From JBHAEP01 sp041855665 (lineage in GTDB: Bacteria; Patescibacteriota; Saccharimonadia; Saccharimonadales; Saccharimonadaceae): a stretch of 6,243 bases of DNA. The position numbers were made by a program, and so were the translations under genes. Shown here piece after piece: positions 1-5,583 of this stretch. The DNA lies in the NCBI GenBank assembly GCA_041855665.1, contig JBHAEP010000012.1, positions 1 through 6,243 of the forward strand, in the 5' to 3' direction. How positions within the stretch are numbered: position 1 is the first letter of the stretch; each line of letters opens with the position of its first letter. The notes beneath the pieces are model-generated. The model was not told the origin of the DNA. It did no database searches and was given only the letters and a program-made list of their open reading frames with translations.

Positions 1-93
1 AAAAATGTTTTTGATATGATATATGTATCTTTGCGTTTTTTGATTTTTACTGATTTTTAGATTAAATCTTTATATAGTGGCGTAAAAGCTATC

Positions 94-103
94 TTGTGCG
101 ACG
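94..103 (+). repeat. Left arm of 10-bp inverted repeat flanking the small gene
   Basis: TTGTGCGACG here is the exact reverse complement of CGTCGCACAA at 416-425. The two arms bracket the 77-residue gene, one upstream of its start and one just after its stop. The 7-bp core GTGCGAC also occurs, on the minus strand, at 3251-3257 in front of the ATPase gene. All three copies lie between genes. Role unknown; an operator or the edges of a small cassette are both possible, and so is chance. Confidence 0.5.
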
Positions 104-110
104 CTAGGTA

Positions 111-138
111 TTTACTTCATTTCTGCCCTATGATACTC
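111..138 (+). promoter_or_regulatory. Weak candidate promoter for the 77-residue gene
   Basis: TTTACT (111-116) and GATACT (133-138) are separated by 16 bp. Each matches four of six bases of the sigma-70 consensus, which puts transcription start near 145 and leaves a leader of about 29 nt. A competing candidate is TATAGT at 73-78 with a poor -35 box, which would give a leader of about 90 nt. The small gene needs a plus-strand promoter of its own, but neither candidate is convincing. Confidence 0.25.
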
Positions 139-173
139 TGTTTTTATAAAATTTAAACGGAGTTTTTAATCCT

Positions 174-407
174 ATGCAACACATTTCATCAGCTATGCCC
201 GACAATCTAAAATCACGCATTTCACGCATTCATGTTGACAATCGCTCATTTACCGACCAGTCTACTAGCCGTGAAATTCAATACAAAAAGCTTGTTCTAG
301 ATATTCTTATCAAAGACGAACTATTTAGCCTTGAATTTAAGCTAGATAAAAAAGACGCCGTCTTATTAGCTCTTGCCGACGTGGTTGATAAATCAGACTT
401 ACGATAA
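174..407 (+). CDS. Small protein of unknown function (77 aa)
   Basis: I do not recognise this protein. It is the only likely gene on the plus strand. The ATG is preceded by GGAG at 159-162, a ribosome-binding-site-like motif at a rather long 11-nt spacing; a second ATG at codon 8 (195-197) is an alternative start. The protein has no signal peptide or membrane segment and is soluble and charged. Residues about 18-57 alternate hydrophobic and polar residues as in two or three beta strands. Residues about 59-72 (KKDAVLLALADVV) look like an amphipathic helix, giving a compact beta-beta-alpha pattern. Its codon use looks ordinary for a real gene. It converges on the ATPase gene and is bracketed by a 10-bp inverted repeat. 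A chance open frame cannot be excluded, but the coherent sequence and the GGAG favour a gene. Confidence 0.55.
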   Translation: MQHISSAMPDNLKSRISRIHVDNRSFTDQSTSREIQYKKLVLDILIKDELFSLEFKLDKKDAVLLALADVVDKSDLR

Positions 408-553
408 AAACTTAACGTCGCACAATTAAAAATAACAATTTTAAATTTAATATCACAGCCCAATGAAAGATTAGTTGGTGTGGTTTATTTTATTTTATTT
501 TTCATGTAATTTATGCGTGGTAGGTTTGGTGGAATATATAATAATGTGCAATA
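408..553. other. AT-rich convergent intergenic spacer
   Basis: This spacer lies between the end of the 77-residue gene and the shared hairpin. It contains a T-rich run with TTTTA repeated in tandem (484-502) followed by a G/T-rich patch (about 517-532). I find no open frame with a plausible start, no stable GC hairpin and no RNA gene. Readthrough from the small gene would reach the strong hairpin at 554-592. Confidence 0.45.
416..425 (-). repeat. Right arm of 10-bp inverted repeat flanking the small gene
   Basis: CGTCGCACAA on the plus strand, the exact reverse complement of 94-103, lies 8 nt after the stop of the 77-residue gene. On the minus strand it reads TTGTGCGACG, identical to the left arm. 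The match does not extend beyond 10 bp on either side. In RNA the arms are over 300 nt apart, so a simple hairpin is unlikely; two binding sites in opposite orientation fit better. Confidence 0.5.
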
Positions 554-592
554 AAAATAAATAACTCTCGTAACTAGAGAGTTATTTATTTT
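554..592. terminator. Strong bidirectional intrinsic terminator
   Basis: A perfect 16-bp inverted repeat (554-569 with 577-592) closes a 7-nt loop (570-576), with GAGAG/CTCTC at the loop end. On the minus strand the stem runs into T-rich sequence (TTATTTTTATT), so it ends the ATPase transcript and its stem overlaps the ATPase stop codon (591-593). On the plus strand the stem also ends in T-rich sequence, so it probably stops the convergent 77-residue gene as well. The position between convergent genes fits a shared terminator. Confidence 0.85.
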
Positions 593-3236
593 ATACTGTA
601 GTAGTTTTCTTTCTCCTGCTCCTGGTTCTCTTCTTTTTAACTGGAGTAGCTTCAGGTTCTGGTGTTTTTTCAGGATTAGTTGCTGTTTTCTTTGCATGTT
701 CTGCAGCTTTATTTTTAACAGAATCGGGAATAACTAACTTAACAGGTCCTGAGTTCCCGGAAGGGGCAACTGCCGGCTGTTTTTTAGTTTGAGGTTTTTT
801 CTGAGGCTGTAGACTATCTGGAACTCTAATTGCGCTACTTATGTCTTTTTCTACATCATCCCTACTTCTGCTGTAGAAGCGGCGACTATTTTCAATGATT
901 CGTCCAGTATTATCGTCTTGAGGGGTTGGGAGGTTTAGGGTTTTTGCGCTAAAGGCTGGGGTTTTCTCGCCATTAATGATCATGTTGATAATAAAGTGAC
1001 GATTATTCATTTGCAATAGATCTTGGGCTTCAAACTGAGGTTCGAATTGCTGAGCTAGAATCGGTGCGTCCTCGGCTGAAACTCGGAAGGATATCATGGA
1101 TCCAACGTTTCCAAAAACAGCCCCGCGAACAGTCTCGCTCATCTGACTAACGTACTGATTTGCTACTGTTAGATTTAATGCGTATTTACGAGCCTCTGAT
1201 AGAATTGTTGCAAAAGAATCCGTGGCGAAGTTTTGAAACTCGTCTACGTAAAGATAGAATGGTCGGCGATCTTTGATATTTGGTATGTCGGATCGACTCA
1301 TTGCCGCCAGCTGTATTTTAGTTACTAGGAATGAGCCTAGTAGTGATGCATTGTCTTCACCGATCAAACCTTTAGAGAGGTTGACGATAAGAATTTTACC
1401 TTCGTCCATTATTTGACGAACATTGAAGGTGCTTTTTGGTTGACCTATTATATTTCGAATGATAGGGTTTGCTGTAAAAGCGCCAACCTTGTTTAGGACG
1501 GGGGCGATCGCTTCGGCTACGAATTTATCATTCCAACTGGCAAATTCTACATTCCAAAACTGCAACACAACAGCATCTTTACAGTAGCTGATAGTTTCTT
1601 GGCGGAATTTTTTATCAGTTAGCATCCTAGTTATGTCTAGCATCGTTGTCTCTGGTCGATCCAGCAGAGCTAATATTGTATATCGTAAAATATATTCCAA
1701 TCGAGGACCCCAGGAATCACCAAACATACGCTTCAAAACACCAATAACCTCAGATGAAATGTTGCTTTTTTGATTAGGGTTGGTTACTTCTAGAGGGTTG
1801 AATCCCATAGGAAATGCTGTATCTGCTGGGTTGAAATAAACTACGTCTTTCATTCGGTGGGCTGGTATGAAGCGCATATTATTTACAGCAAAATCACCAT
1901 GAGGGTCAATTATTGCATATCCTTGATTATGGAAAATGTCACTCAGTGCAAAAAGCTCCAAAAGACCAGATTTACCGGCGCCTGTCTGCCCTATTATATA
2001 TAAATGCCTAGATCTGTCTGATCGCAACATTCCAAACTGATGATTAACTCCTCGGAAGTTTGTAATTCCGAATGCGCTAATGTTATCGTCAATACTCGGA
2101 TCGCCAGTTATCATCGGAAGTTTAGATGGCGGCTCGGCAGTTTTGGTGCTAGCCCAAACAATATTGGGTGTTTCCACGTTTGTATGAGGCAAATGAAATA
2201 CCGACGCCAATTCTTCGATATTTAATATAAATCCCCTACCGTGGAATTCTCGAGCTCTGTATTTAGCTACATCTTCTTTTAGAAAACTTTGGCTGCCTAT
2301 TTTAAATCCGTTGAGGTTGGTATTATTAAACTGCTTGAATGTTCCAACTAGAGCCTGCATTCGAAGCCTGGCATTAGTTTGATTATCTCCAAGATAAACT
2401 AGGCGAATTTTAACATCATAACCTAGTTTAGATGCTTTATTTTGAGCTTCGTTTATGCGAGTTTTATCTCTTTCAGATAGTTCGCTAGATCCGCCTGAAT
2501 CTCCGCCTCCACCCTGCTCTGGTGGTTTCCATAAAGCTTCAAGAACTCCGGCTAGCCAAGCTCCGCCGCCACCGTTGCCGAATAGAGAAAATCCGCCTCC
2601 GTTCTTGACTTTTGAAACCCAAGAATCGGATTCTTTTTGCCAGTCATCGGCAATTGGTCGGGTTAAAACCTGAATCCATAACTCGTCTCCGGTGGATTCA
2701 AGTTTAGCTAAGGTTCCGGTTATACCGGCCAAAGGGTCAACTTCGAAGTTTTGGAATGTTTTAATTGGCAAAAACTCATCAGAAGTTAAAACGATTTCAG
2801 CTGTCAGTGATGTAGGATGTTGACGTTCATGCGCAGTGTAGTCTTCATCTGCTGTATGAATTTGAACTGTTGGATATTGTGAATAAATCTGACCTTCTAC
2901 GAAGCTTTGTAGTTTTTTAGGAACCCATACATAAAATCTAATCTGTCCATTTACTGAAGCGATCTCAAAACTCAAATGTTCTTGTCGTCCACCACTAGTT
3001 TTCAATTCTTCTTTATCTCGCAGGATTCCATGTAGACTCGCGAAGAGTTGCTCGGCCGCTAACTCTTGTTTGTCGTTTGTTTTTGGAATTTCTAAAACTA
3101 AAAGAGTGCTTTCTATTTCCTCTTCTAGCTCCTCGGCTTGATAGCTTTTCCATAGTATAATAGCCAAAATAGACGCCACCGGAATGATGACGTACCATTG
3201 GAATATTGTGTTAATTAACCAAGAAATGATGCCCAT
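591..3236 (-). CDS. VirD4/HerA-type membrane-anchored P-loop ATPase (type IV secretion coupling-protein-like)
   Basis: This 881-residue protein resembles the type IV secretion coupling proteins (VirD4/TraD) and related HerA/VirB4 DNA-pumping ATPases, which form hexamers at the membrane and move DNA or protein. One membrane segment lies at about residues 11-29, followed by an acidic stretch. Residues about 45-380 are a long N-terminal module with glycine-rich linkers at 213-225 and 241-250. The motor domain then shows Walker A GQTGAGKS (416-423), IIDPHGD (442-448), Walker B YLYVDEFQ (661-668, with D665 and E666) and a conserved Gln in VANQY (692-696). The tail, about 805-881, is Pro/Lys/Arg-rich and probably disordered. 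The ATG has no Shine-Dalgarno motif. The gene lies 46 nt after the HARE-HTH gene. No VirB-like partner or relaxase is in the window, so its substrate is unknown. The ATPase assignment is firm; conjugation versus DNA uptake or another transport role is open. Confidence 0.88.
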   Translation of the reverse strand: MGIISWLINTIFQWYVIIPVASILAIILWKSYQAEELEEEIESTLLVLEIPKTNDKQELAAEQLFASLHGILRDKEELKTSGGRQEHLSFEIASVNGQIRFYVWVPKKLQSFVEGQIYSQYPTVQIHTADEDYTAHERQHPTSLTAEIVLTSDEFLPIKTFQNFEVDPLAGITGTLAKLESTGDELWIQVLTRPIADDWQKESDSWVSKVKNGGGFSLFGNGGGGAWLAGVLEALWKPPEQGGGGDSGGSSELSERDKTRINEAQNKASKLGYDVKIRLVYLGDNQTNARLRMQALVGTFKQFNNTNLNGFKIGSQSFLKEDVAKYRAREFHGRGFILNIEELASVFHLPHTNVETPNIVWASTKTAEPPSKLPMITGDPSIDDNISAFGITNFRGVNHQFGMLRSDRSRHLYIIGQTGAGKSGLLELFALSDIFHNQGYAIIDPHGDFAVNNMRFIPAHRMKDVVYFNPADTAFPMGFNPLEVTNPNQKSNISSEVIGVLKRMFGDSWGPRLEYILRYTILALLDRPETTMLDITRMLTDKKFRQETISYCKDAVVLQFWNVEFASWNDKFVAEAIAPVLNKVGAFTANPIIRNIIGQPKSTFNVRQIMDEGKILIVNLSKGLIGEDNASLLGSFLVTKIQLAAMSRSDIPNIKDRRPFYLYVDEFQNFATDSFATILSEARKYALNLTVANQYVSQMSETVRGAVFGNVGSMISFRVSAEDAPILAQQFEPQFEAQDLLQMNNRHFIINMIINGEKTPAFSAKTLNLPTPQDDNTGRIIENSRRFYSRSRDDVEKDISSAIRVPDSLQPQKKPQTKKQPAVAPSGNSGPVKLVIPDSVKNKAAEHAKKTATNPEKTPEPEATPVKKKRTRSRRKKTTTV

Positions 3237-3282
3237 AATGTGTCTTTATTGTCGCACTTTTTGGCGATTTTTGCAAGCTTGA

Positions 3283-4371
3283 TTACTTTACTTTAGATAG
3301 TTCTTCGTCTAAAATATAAGTTGCTTTTGCGACACGCTTAAACTGTGGCTTGCTCTGAAGATTTAGCAAGATAGTAGTTTCTTTTACCTGTCGCTTTTTG
3401 AGAACTTGGCGAACTATTTCGTCGCGATGAAGTGGCTCGTCTGACTCTTTTAGTACATCTGCGATGATGTCAGCTACAGTTCCCTGTTTATATCCCCAGC
3501 TATCCAGAGCGTAAATTCCACGCCCAATCAAAACAAACCGCTTGTCTTTGATAAGTTCATTGTGGATTGCCTGTTTAGTAACATTTTTTCGCTTAAAATC
3601 ACTCTCTTTGATTGATTCGGCGATTTCAGAAAAATGCATTGGCTTGCCGTGATTTTCTAAAATTACAAAGATTTTATCACGAATATTTTTAGGGTTTACT
3701 GTTGGCCATTTGGTTAGCCCCCAATTTTCTCCAAGATGTGCTAGATTTTTGCTAATTGACGCTAGTGATTCAACTTGTGACGGATGGTCGTAGCCTAGAT
3801 CGCTATAGATTTCTTCAATGGTTGTCGGCTGGCCTAGTTTTTTGATTGCAGCTAAAATTCCATCAACTTTTTTACGGATAGCTTTTTCGTCGCCGTCGTC
3901 ATGCATGGCTGCAGCTTGGTGGTAGTTGTCGTTTTCGTTGATTGTGGTGATTTTTGGTATTAACTCGCAAATAAAAGCAACTTGAGATTGCTCGATGTTG
4001 GTAGCTTTCCTGCCTAGAAGTCGATCTGATAGATTTGATATTCTGTCTGCTCGACCGCCTTCAATAAGTAGTCGTACGATTTGCTTTTCTAGTTCGCTTA
4101 CTTCTGGTATTTTGTTGTCCTCGGCTGCAATTTTTAGGCGGATTAAAATAGCTTTTTCCAACTGACGAACACGCTCTCTGGTAATTCCAAGGAGTTCTCC
4201 GATTTGCTCGAGAGTTTCTTTTCGGTCTTGTAGTCCAAATCGACGACTGATGATTTCTTTTTCACGTTCCTGATCAATAGTATTAATTACTTTTTCAACA
4301 ATACTATTTATGTCGATTTTTGTTTCTTTTGCCTGCGATTCGCTCATCGGCCTAAAGATCCTCTCTGCCAC
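3283..4371 (-). CDS. Sigma-70 region 4 / HARE-HTH fusion DNA-binding protein
   Basis: This 362-residue protein begins with a sigma-70 region 4-like module (about residues 30-80). It contains RRFGL (43-47) and the helix-turn-helix TLEQIGELLGITRERVRQLE (53-72), the part of sigma factors that reads -35 boxes. Sigma region 2, which melts the -10, is absent, so this is not a complete sigma factor. A linker and a possible winged-helix segment (about 160-225) follow. Residues about 228-293 look like a HARE-HTH domain (GKPMHFSEIAESI, then FVLIGRGIYAL), the fold found in the RNA polymerase delta subunit. A second, weaker copy spans about 297-355 (EPLHRDEIV, then ATYIL). It probably acts on promoters or RNA polymerase as an accessory regulator. 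The longest frame starts at GTG; an ATG at codon 9 (4347-4345), with GAGAGG 12 nt upstream, is an alternative start. It has a near-consensus promoter and leads into the ATPase gene. Confidence 0.8.
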   Translation of the reverse strand: MAERIFRPMSESQAKETKIDINSIVEKVINTIDQEREKEIISRRFGLQDRKETLEQIGELLGITRERVRQLEKAILIRLKIAAEDNKIPEVSELEKQIVRLLIEGGRADRISNLSDRLLGRKATNIEQSQVAFICELIPKITTINENDNYHQAAAMHDDGDEKAIRKKVDGILAAIKKLGQPTTIEEIYSDLGYDHPSQVESLASISKNLAHLGENWGLTKWPTVNPKNIRDKIFVILENHGKPMHFSEIAESIKESDFKRKNVTKQAIHNELIKDKRFVLIGRGIYALDSWGYKQGTVADIIADVLKESDEPLHRDEIVRQVLKKRQVKETTILLNLQSKPQFKRVAKATYILDEELSKVK

Positions 4372-4407
4372 ACCAATTTTTAGTTTAATATTTTTTCGTT
4401 ATTAATA

Positions 4408-4436
4408 ACTATACAATAAATAGTTTTTAATGTCAA
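4408..4436 (-). promoter_or_regulatory. Near-consensus sigma-70 promoter for the HARE-HTH/ATPase unit
   Basis: On the minus strand, TTGACA (4436-4431) is a perfect -35 box and TATAGT (4413-4408) a -10 box with one mismatch. They are separated by the ideal 17 bp. Transcription would start near 4401, giving a leader of about 30 nt before the GTG start (about 54 nt before the ATG at codon 9). This is the best promoter in the window and marks the head of the two-gene unit. Confidence 0.75.
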
Positions 4437-4571
4437 TAAAATTATAGCTGTAAGGCTGTTTAAATTATTATAGCAGATTTTTTACGAAAATAGTATAAAA
4501 TTGTGTGAAACTTTTATTATTTTTAATAATATGCGCTTATGTCTATAATTTTTGATAAAAAGTGGTGTGGG
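4437..4571. other. AT-rich spacer between the membrane-protein cluster and the HARE-HTH promoter
   Basis: Beyond the promoter there are further TATAAT-like hexamers on the minus strand (for example 4446-4441) that lack a matching -35. There is also an AT-only 7-bp inverted repeat (4515-4521 with 4525-4531). I find no GC-containing hairpin that would act as a terminator for the DUF2752-like gene, so readthrough into the next unit is possible. Confidence 0.45.
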
Positions 4572-4907
4572 TTATTTACTAAATCTACTTTTTATGATGA
4601 TAAATAGATCTTTGATTAAAATTATTCCACCTATAAAAATTACTGCGAATATCAAGTGATTCCCCGCCCAGGCTTCTTGAAAATTTAAGTGTAATATTTT
4701 CTGGTAAGTTCTAGTGAGCCCGATTGACGGCGATGGCACTCCTAGCCTTTGCCAAACTGAAAGATTGGCTAGAATTTCGTATGGTGCAAAAAATACAAAG
4801 ATGGATACTATTACAAAAAATAACCACCGACCTCTAGGTGTTTGGAGGCCGATGGTTTCGATGGCTATTTTTTTGAATTTTGACAAGTTAAACCCTGAGG
4901 TCATCAC
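4572..4907 (-). CDS. DUF2752-like membrane protein lacking the family cysteines
   Basis: This small membrane protein (111 aa) has hydrophobic segments at about residues 28-46 and 84-105. Between them lies VPSPSIGLTR (57-66) followed by a short amphipathic stretch ending in NFQEAWAGNHLIF. This matches the layout of DUF2752, a family of unknown function whose hallmark is CPxCGxTR followed by a small helix and an aromatic or Asn-rich turn. Here G63, T65 and R66 are kept, but the two cysteines are replaced by Ser (S59) and Ile (I62). The longest frame starts at GTG (4907). The adjacent ATG (4904-4902), with AAGG 4 nt upstream, is at least as likely. The start overlaps the end of the preceding TM2 gene by 17-20 nt, which suggests translational coupling. 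Membrane localisation is clear; the family call is by motif and moderately sure. Confidence 0.65.
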   Translation of the reverse strand: MMTSGFNLSKFKKIAIETIGLQTPRGRWLFFVIVSIFVFFAPYEILANLSVWQRLGVPSPSIGLTRTYQKILHLNFQEAWAGNHLIFAVIFIGGIILIKDLFIIIKSRFSK

Positions 4908-5148
4908 GCCTTAATGGATTGCCATCGGCGTCCTTAATTTTATTTGCTACAATCAAGATGATATCGATAAGATACCAAATCAAACATCCACCACCTGTCA
5001 GTAGTTTCAAGATACCTAGGCCAGTATATCCCATGTAAAATCGATCAATGCCAAGGTTACCAAGAAAAATACTTAGAAGTAGAGCTACTAGGAAAGATCG
5101 CTCATTTTTAGGATTCTGAATTGTTTGAGTTTGGTTGTTTTCGTTCAT
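4888..5148 (-). CDS. TM2-domain membrane protein, third paralogue (86 aa)
   Basis: This is the shortest of three adjacent TM2-domain proteins. Residues 1-17 are a polar, Asn/Gln-rich N-terminus. The TM2 domain (about 18-72) has two membrane helices joined by the conserved turn GIDRFYMGYTGLGILKL (33-49), followed by TGGGCLIWYLID (51-62) and the usual charged end KDADGNPL (72-79). The protein ends soon after. The DRFYxG motif defines the family; its biochemical role is not established in bacteria. By hand alignment it is identical to the second paralogue at 37 of 64 core positions, without gaps. Its ATG follows the stop of that gene by only 3 nt, with a possible GGAG 11 nt upstream, so the two are surely co-transcribed. 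The downstream DUF2752-like gene overlaps its end. Confidence 0.9.
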   Translation of the reverse strand: MNENNQTQTIQNPKNERSFLVALLLSIFLGNLGIDRFYMGYTGLGILKLLTGGGCLIWYLIDIILIVANKIKDADGNPLRRDDLRV

Positions 5149-5151
5149 ATT

Positions 5152-5514
5152 TTAGAGTGCTCCGTTAGCTAGAATGTCCCAGGTATTGTATGCTATGCTT
5201 GCAATGAAGCCGGCAATGGTTGCTAGTACTACTGTAATTATTAAGGTTTTGATGTTTTTCTGATTGAATCCTTGAAGATTTTGGCCGTTTTTGGTCTTTA
5301 GATTTCCTGTTGCGATTAATATAAAATCAATAATACTCCAAATTCCACATCCGCCAAGTGTGACGAGCTTGAGTATGCCTAGTCCCGTATACCCAAGATA
5401 GAAACGATCGACTCCTAAAAACCCAATAAACCAGGCGAGTAGGCCTGCTACTAAATATTCTTTGTTTGAAGTTTGGGTTTCGAGGTTTGTCTGGGGTGTT
5501 GTTGAATTATCCAT
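5152..5514 (-). CDS. TM2-domain membrane protein, second paralogue (120 aa)
   Basis: A polar Thr/Gln-rich N-terminus (1-18) is followed by a TM2 domain (about 19-72) with GVDRFYLGYTGLGILKL (34-50) and TLGGCGIWSIID (52-63). A third hydrophobic helix spans about 88-110 (TLIITVVLATIAGFIASIAY), which the third paralogue lacks. It is the first gene of a tight unit with the third TM2 gene and the DUF2752-like gene. The ATG lies 6 nt after an extended -10 box and no Shine-Dalgarno motif precedes it, so it may be translated from a leaderless mRNA. The upstream TM2 gene is separated from it by a hairpin terminator. It is probably a small inner-membrane protein; its partner or substrate is unknown. Confidence 0.9.
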   Translation of the reverse strand: MDNSTTPQTNLETQTSNKEYLVAGLLAWFIGFLGVDRFYLGYTGLGILKLVTLGGCGIWSIIDFILIATGNLKTKNGQNLQGFNQKNIKTLIITVVLATIAGFIASIAYNTWDILANGAL

Positions 5515-5520
5515 AGTGTC

Positions 5521-5529
5521 ATTTTATCA
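5521..5529 (-). promoter_or_regulatory. Extended -10 promoter, predicted leaderless start of second TM2 gene
   Basis: On the minus strand TGATAAAAT (5529-5521) combines the extended -10 TGN with TAAAAT, followed by exactly 6 nt and then the ATG. Transcription starting 7 nt after the -10 would begin at the A of the ATG. No good -35 box is found. The preceding terminator at 5547-5577 means the gene needs a promoter here. Confidence 0.5.
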
Positions 5530-5546
5530 TAGATTTGATTTATAAA

Positions 5547-5577
5547 AATAACCTCGCAATTCAAACGCGAGGCTATT
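5547..5577 (-). terminator. Intrinsic terminator after the first TM2 gene
   Basis: An 11-bp stem (5567-5577 with 5547-5557, one G-T wobble) closes a 9-nt loop. On the minus strand it is followed by TTTTT within GGTTATTTTTATAAA. The loop-proximal half is GC-rich (CCTCGC with GCGAGG). It lies just after the stop of the first TM2 gene and before the promoter of the second, so it insulates the two. A weaker T run on the other side could give some termination on the plus strand. Confidence 0.8.
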
Positions 5578-5583
5578 TTAGAT

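Larger units (their letters stand above)
1..173. other. AT-rich gene-free leader region
   Basis: No frame gives a credible gene here. A plus-strand frame is open from base 1 to a TAG at 58-60, but its 19 residues resemble nothing I recognise. The stretch holds a short near-palindrome (AGATTAAATCT, 59-69), a TATAGT hexamer at 73-78, one arm of the 10-bp inverted repeat (94-103), and possible promoter elements for the small gene that follows. None of these is strong enough to call function with confidence. Confidence 0.5.

Noticed and set aside
1..60. Open frame from base 1 to a TAG at 58-60, possibly the tail of an upstream gene
   Set aside because: Only 19 residues in very AT-rich DNA with no recognisable motif; too short to support.
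278..463. Minus-strand 61-residue open frame opposite the small plus-strand gene
   Set aside because: It is antisense to the more coherent 77-residue gene and has no promoter or ribosome-binding motif.
485..697. Minus-strand 70-residue open frame, rich in Lys and Gln at its start
   Set aside because: It overlaps the C-terminal coding tail of the ATPase in another frame and runs through the terminator; it is a shadow of the low-complexity basic tail.
2455..2673. Plus-strand proline-rich 72-residue open frame
   Set aside because: The proline runs are the antisense of the glycine-rich linkers of the ATPase, so it is a shadow.
3245..3270. Short hairpin (TCGC/GCGA) between the HARE-HTH and ATPase genes as an internal terminator
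   Set aside because: The stem is only 4-5 bp and its T run is on the plus strand, the wrong direction for the two genes.
4515..4531. Inverted repeat TATTATT/AATAATA as a terminator for the DUF2752-like gene
   Set aside because: The stem is AT-only, 7 bp, with a 3-nt loop and no proper T run after it; too weak.
4714..4914. Plus-strand 66-residue open frame
   Set aside because: It is antisense to the DUF2752-like gene, which has membrane helices and a family-like motif.
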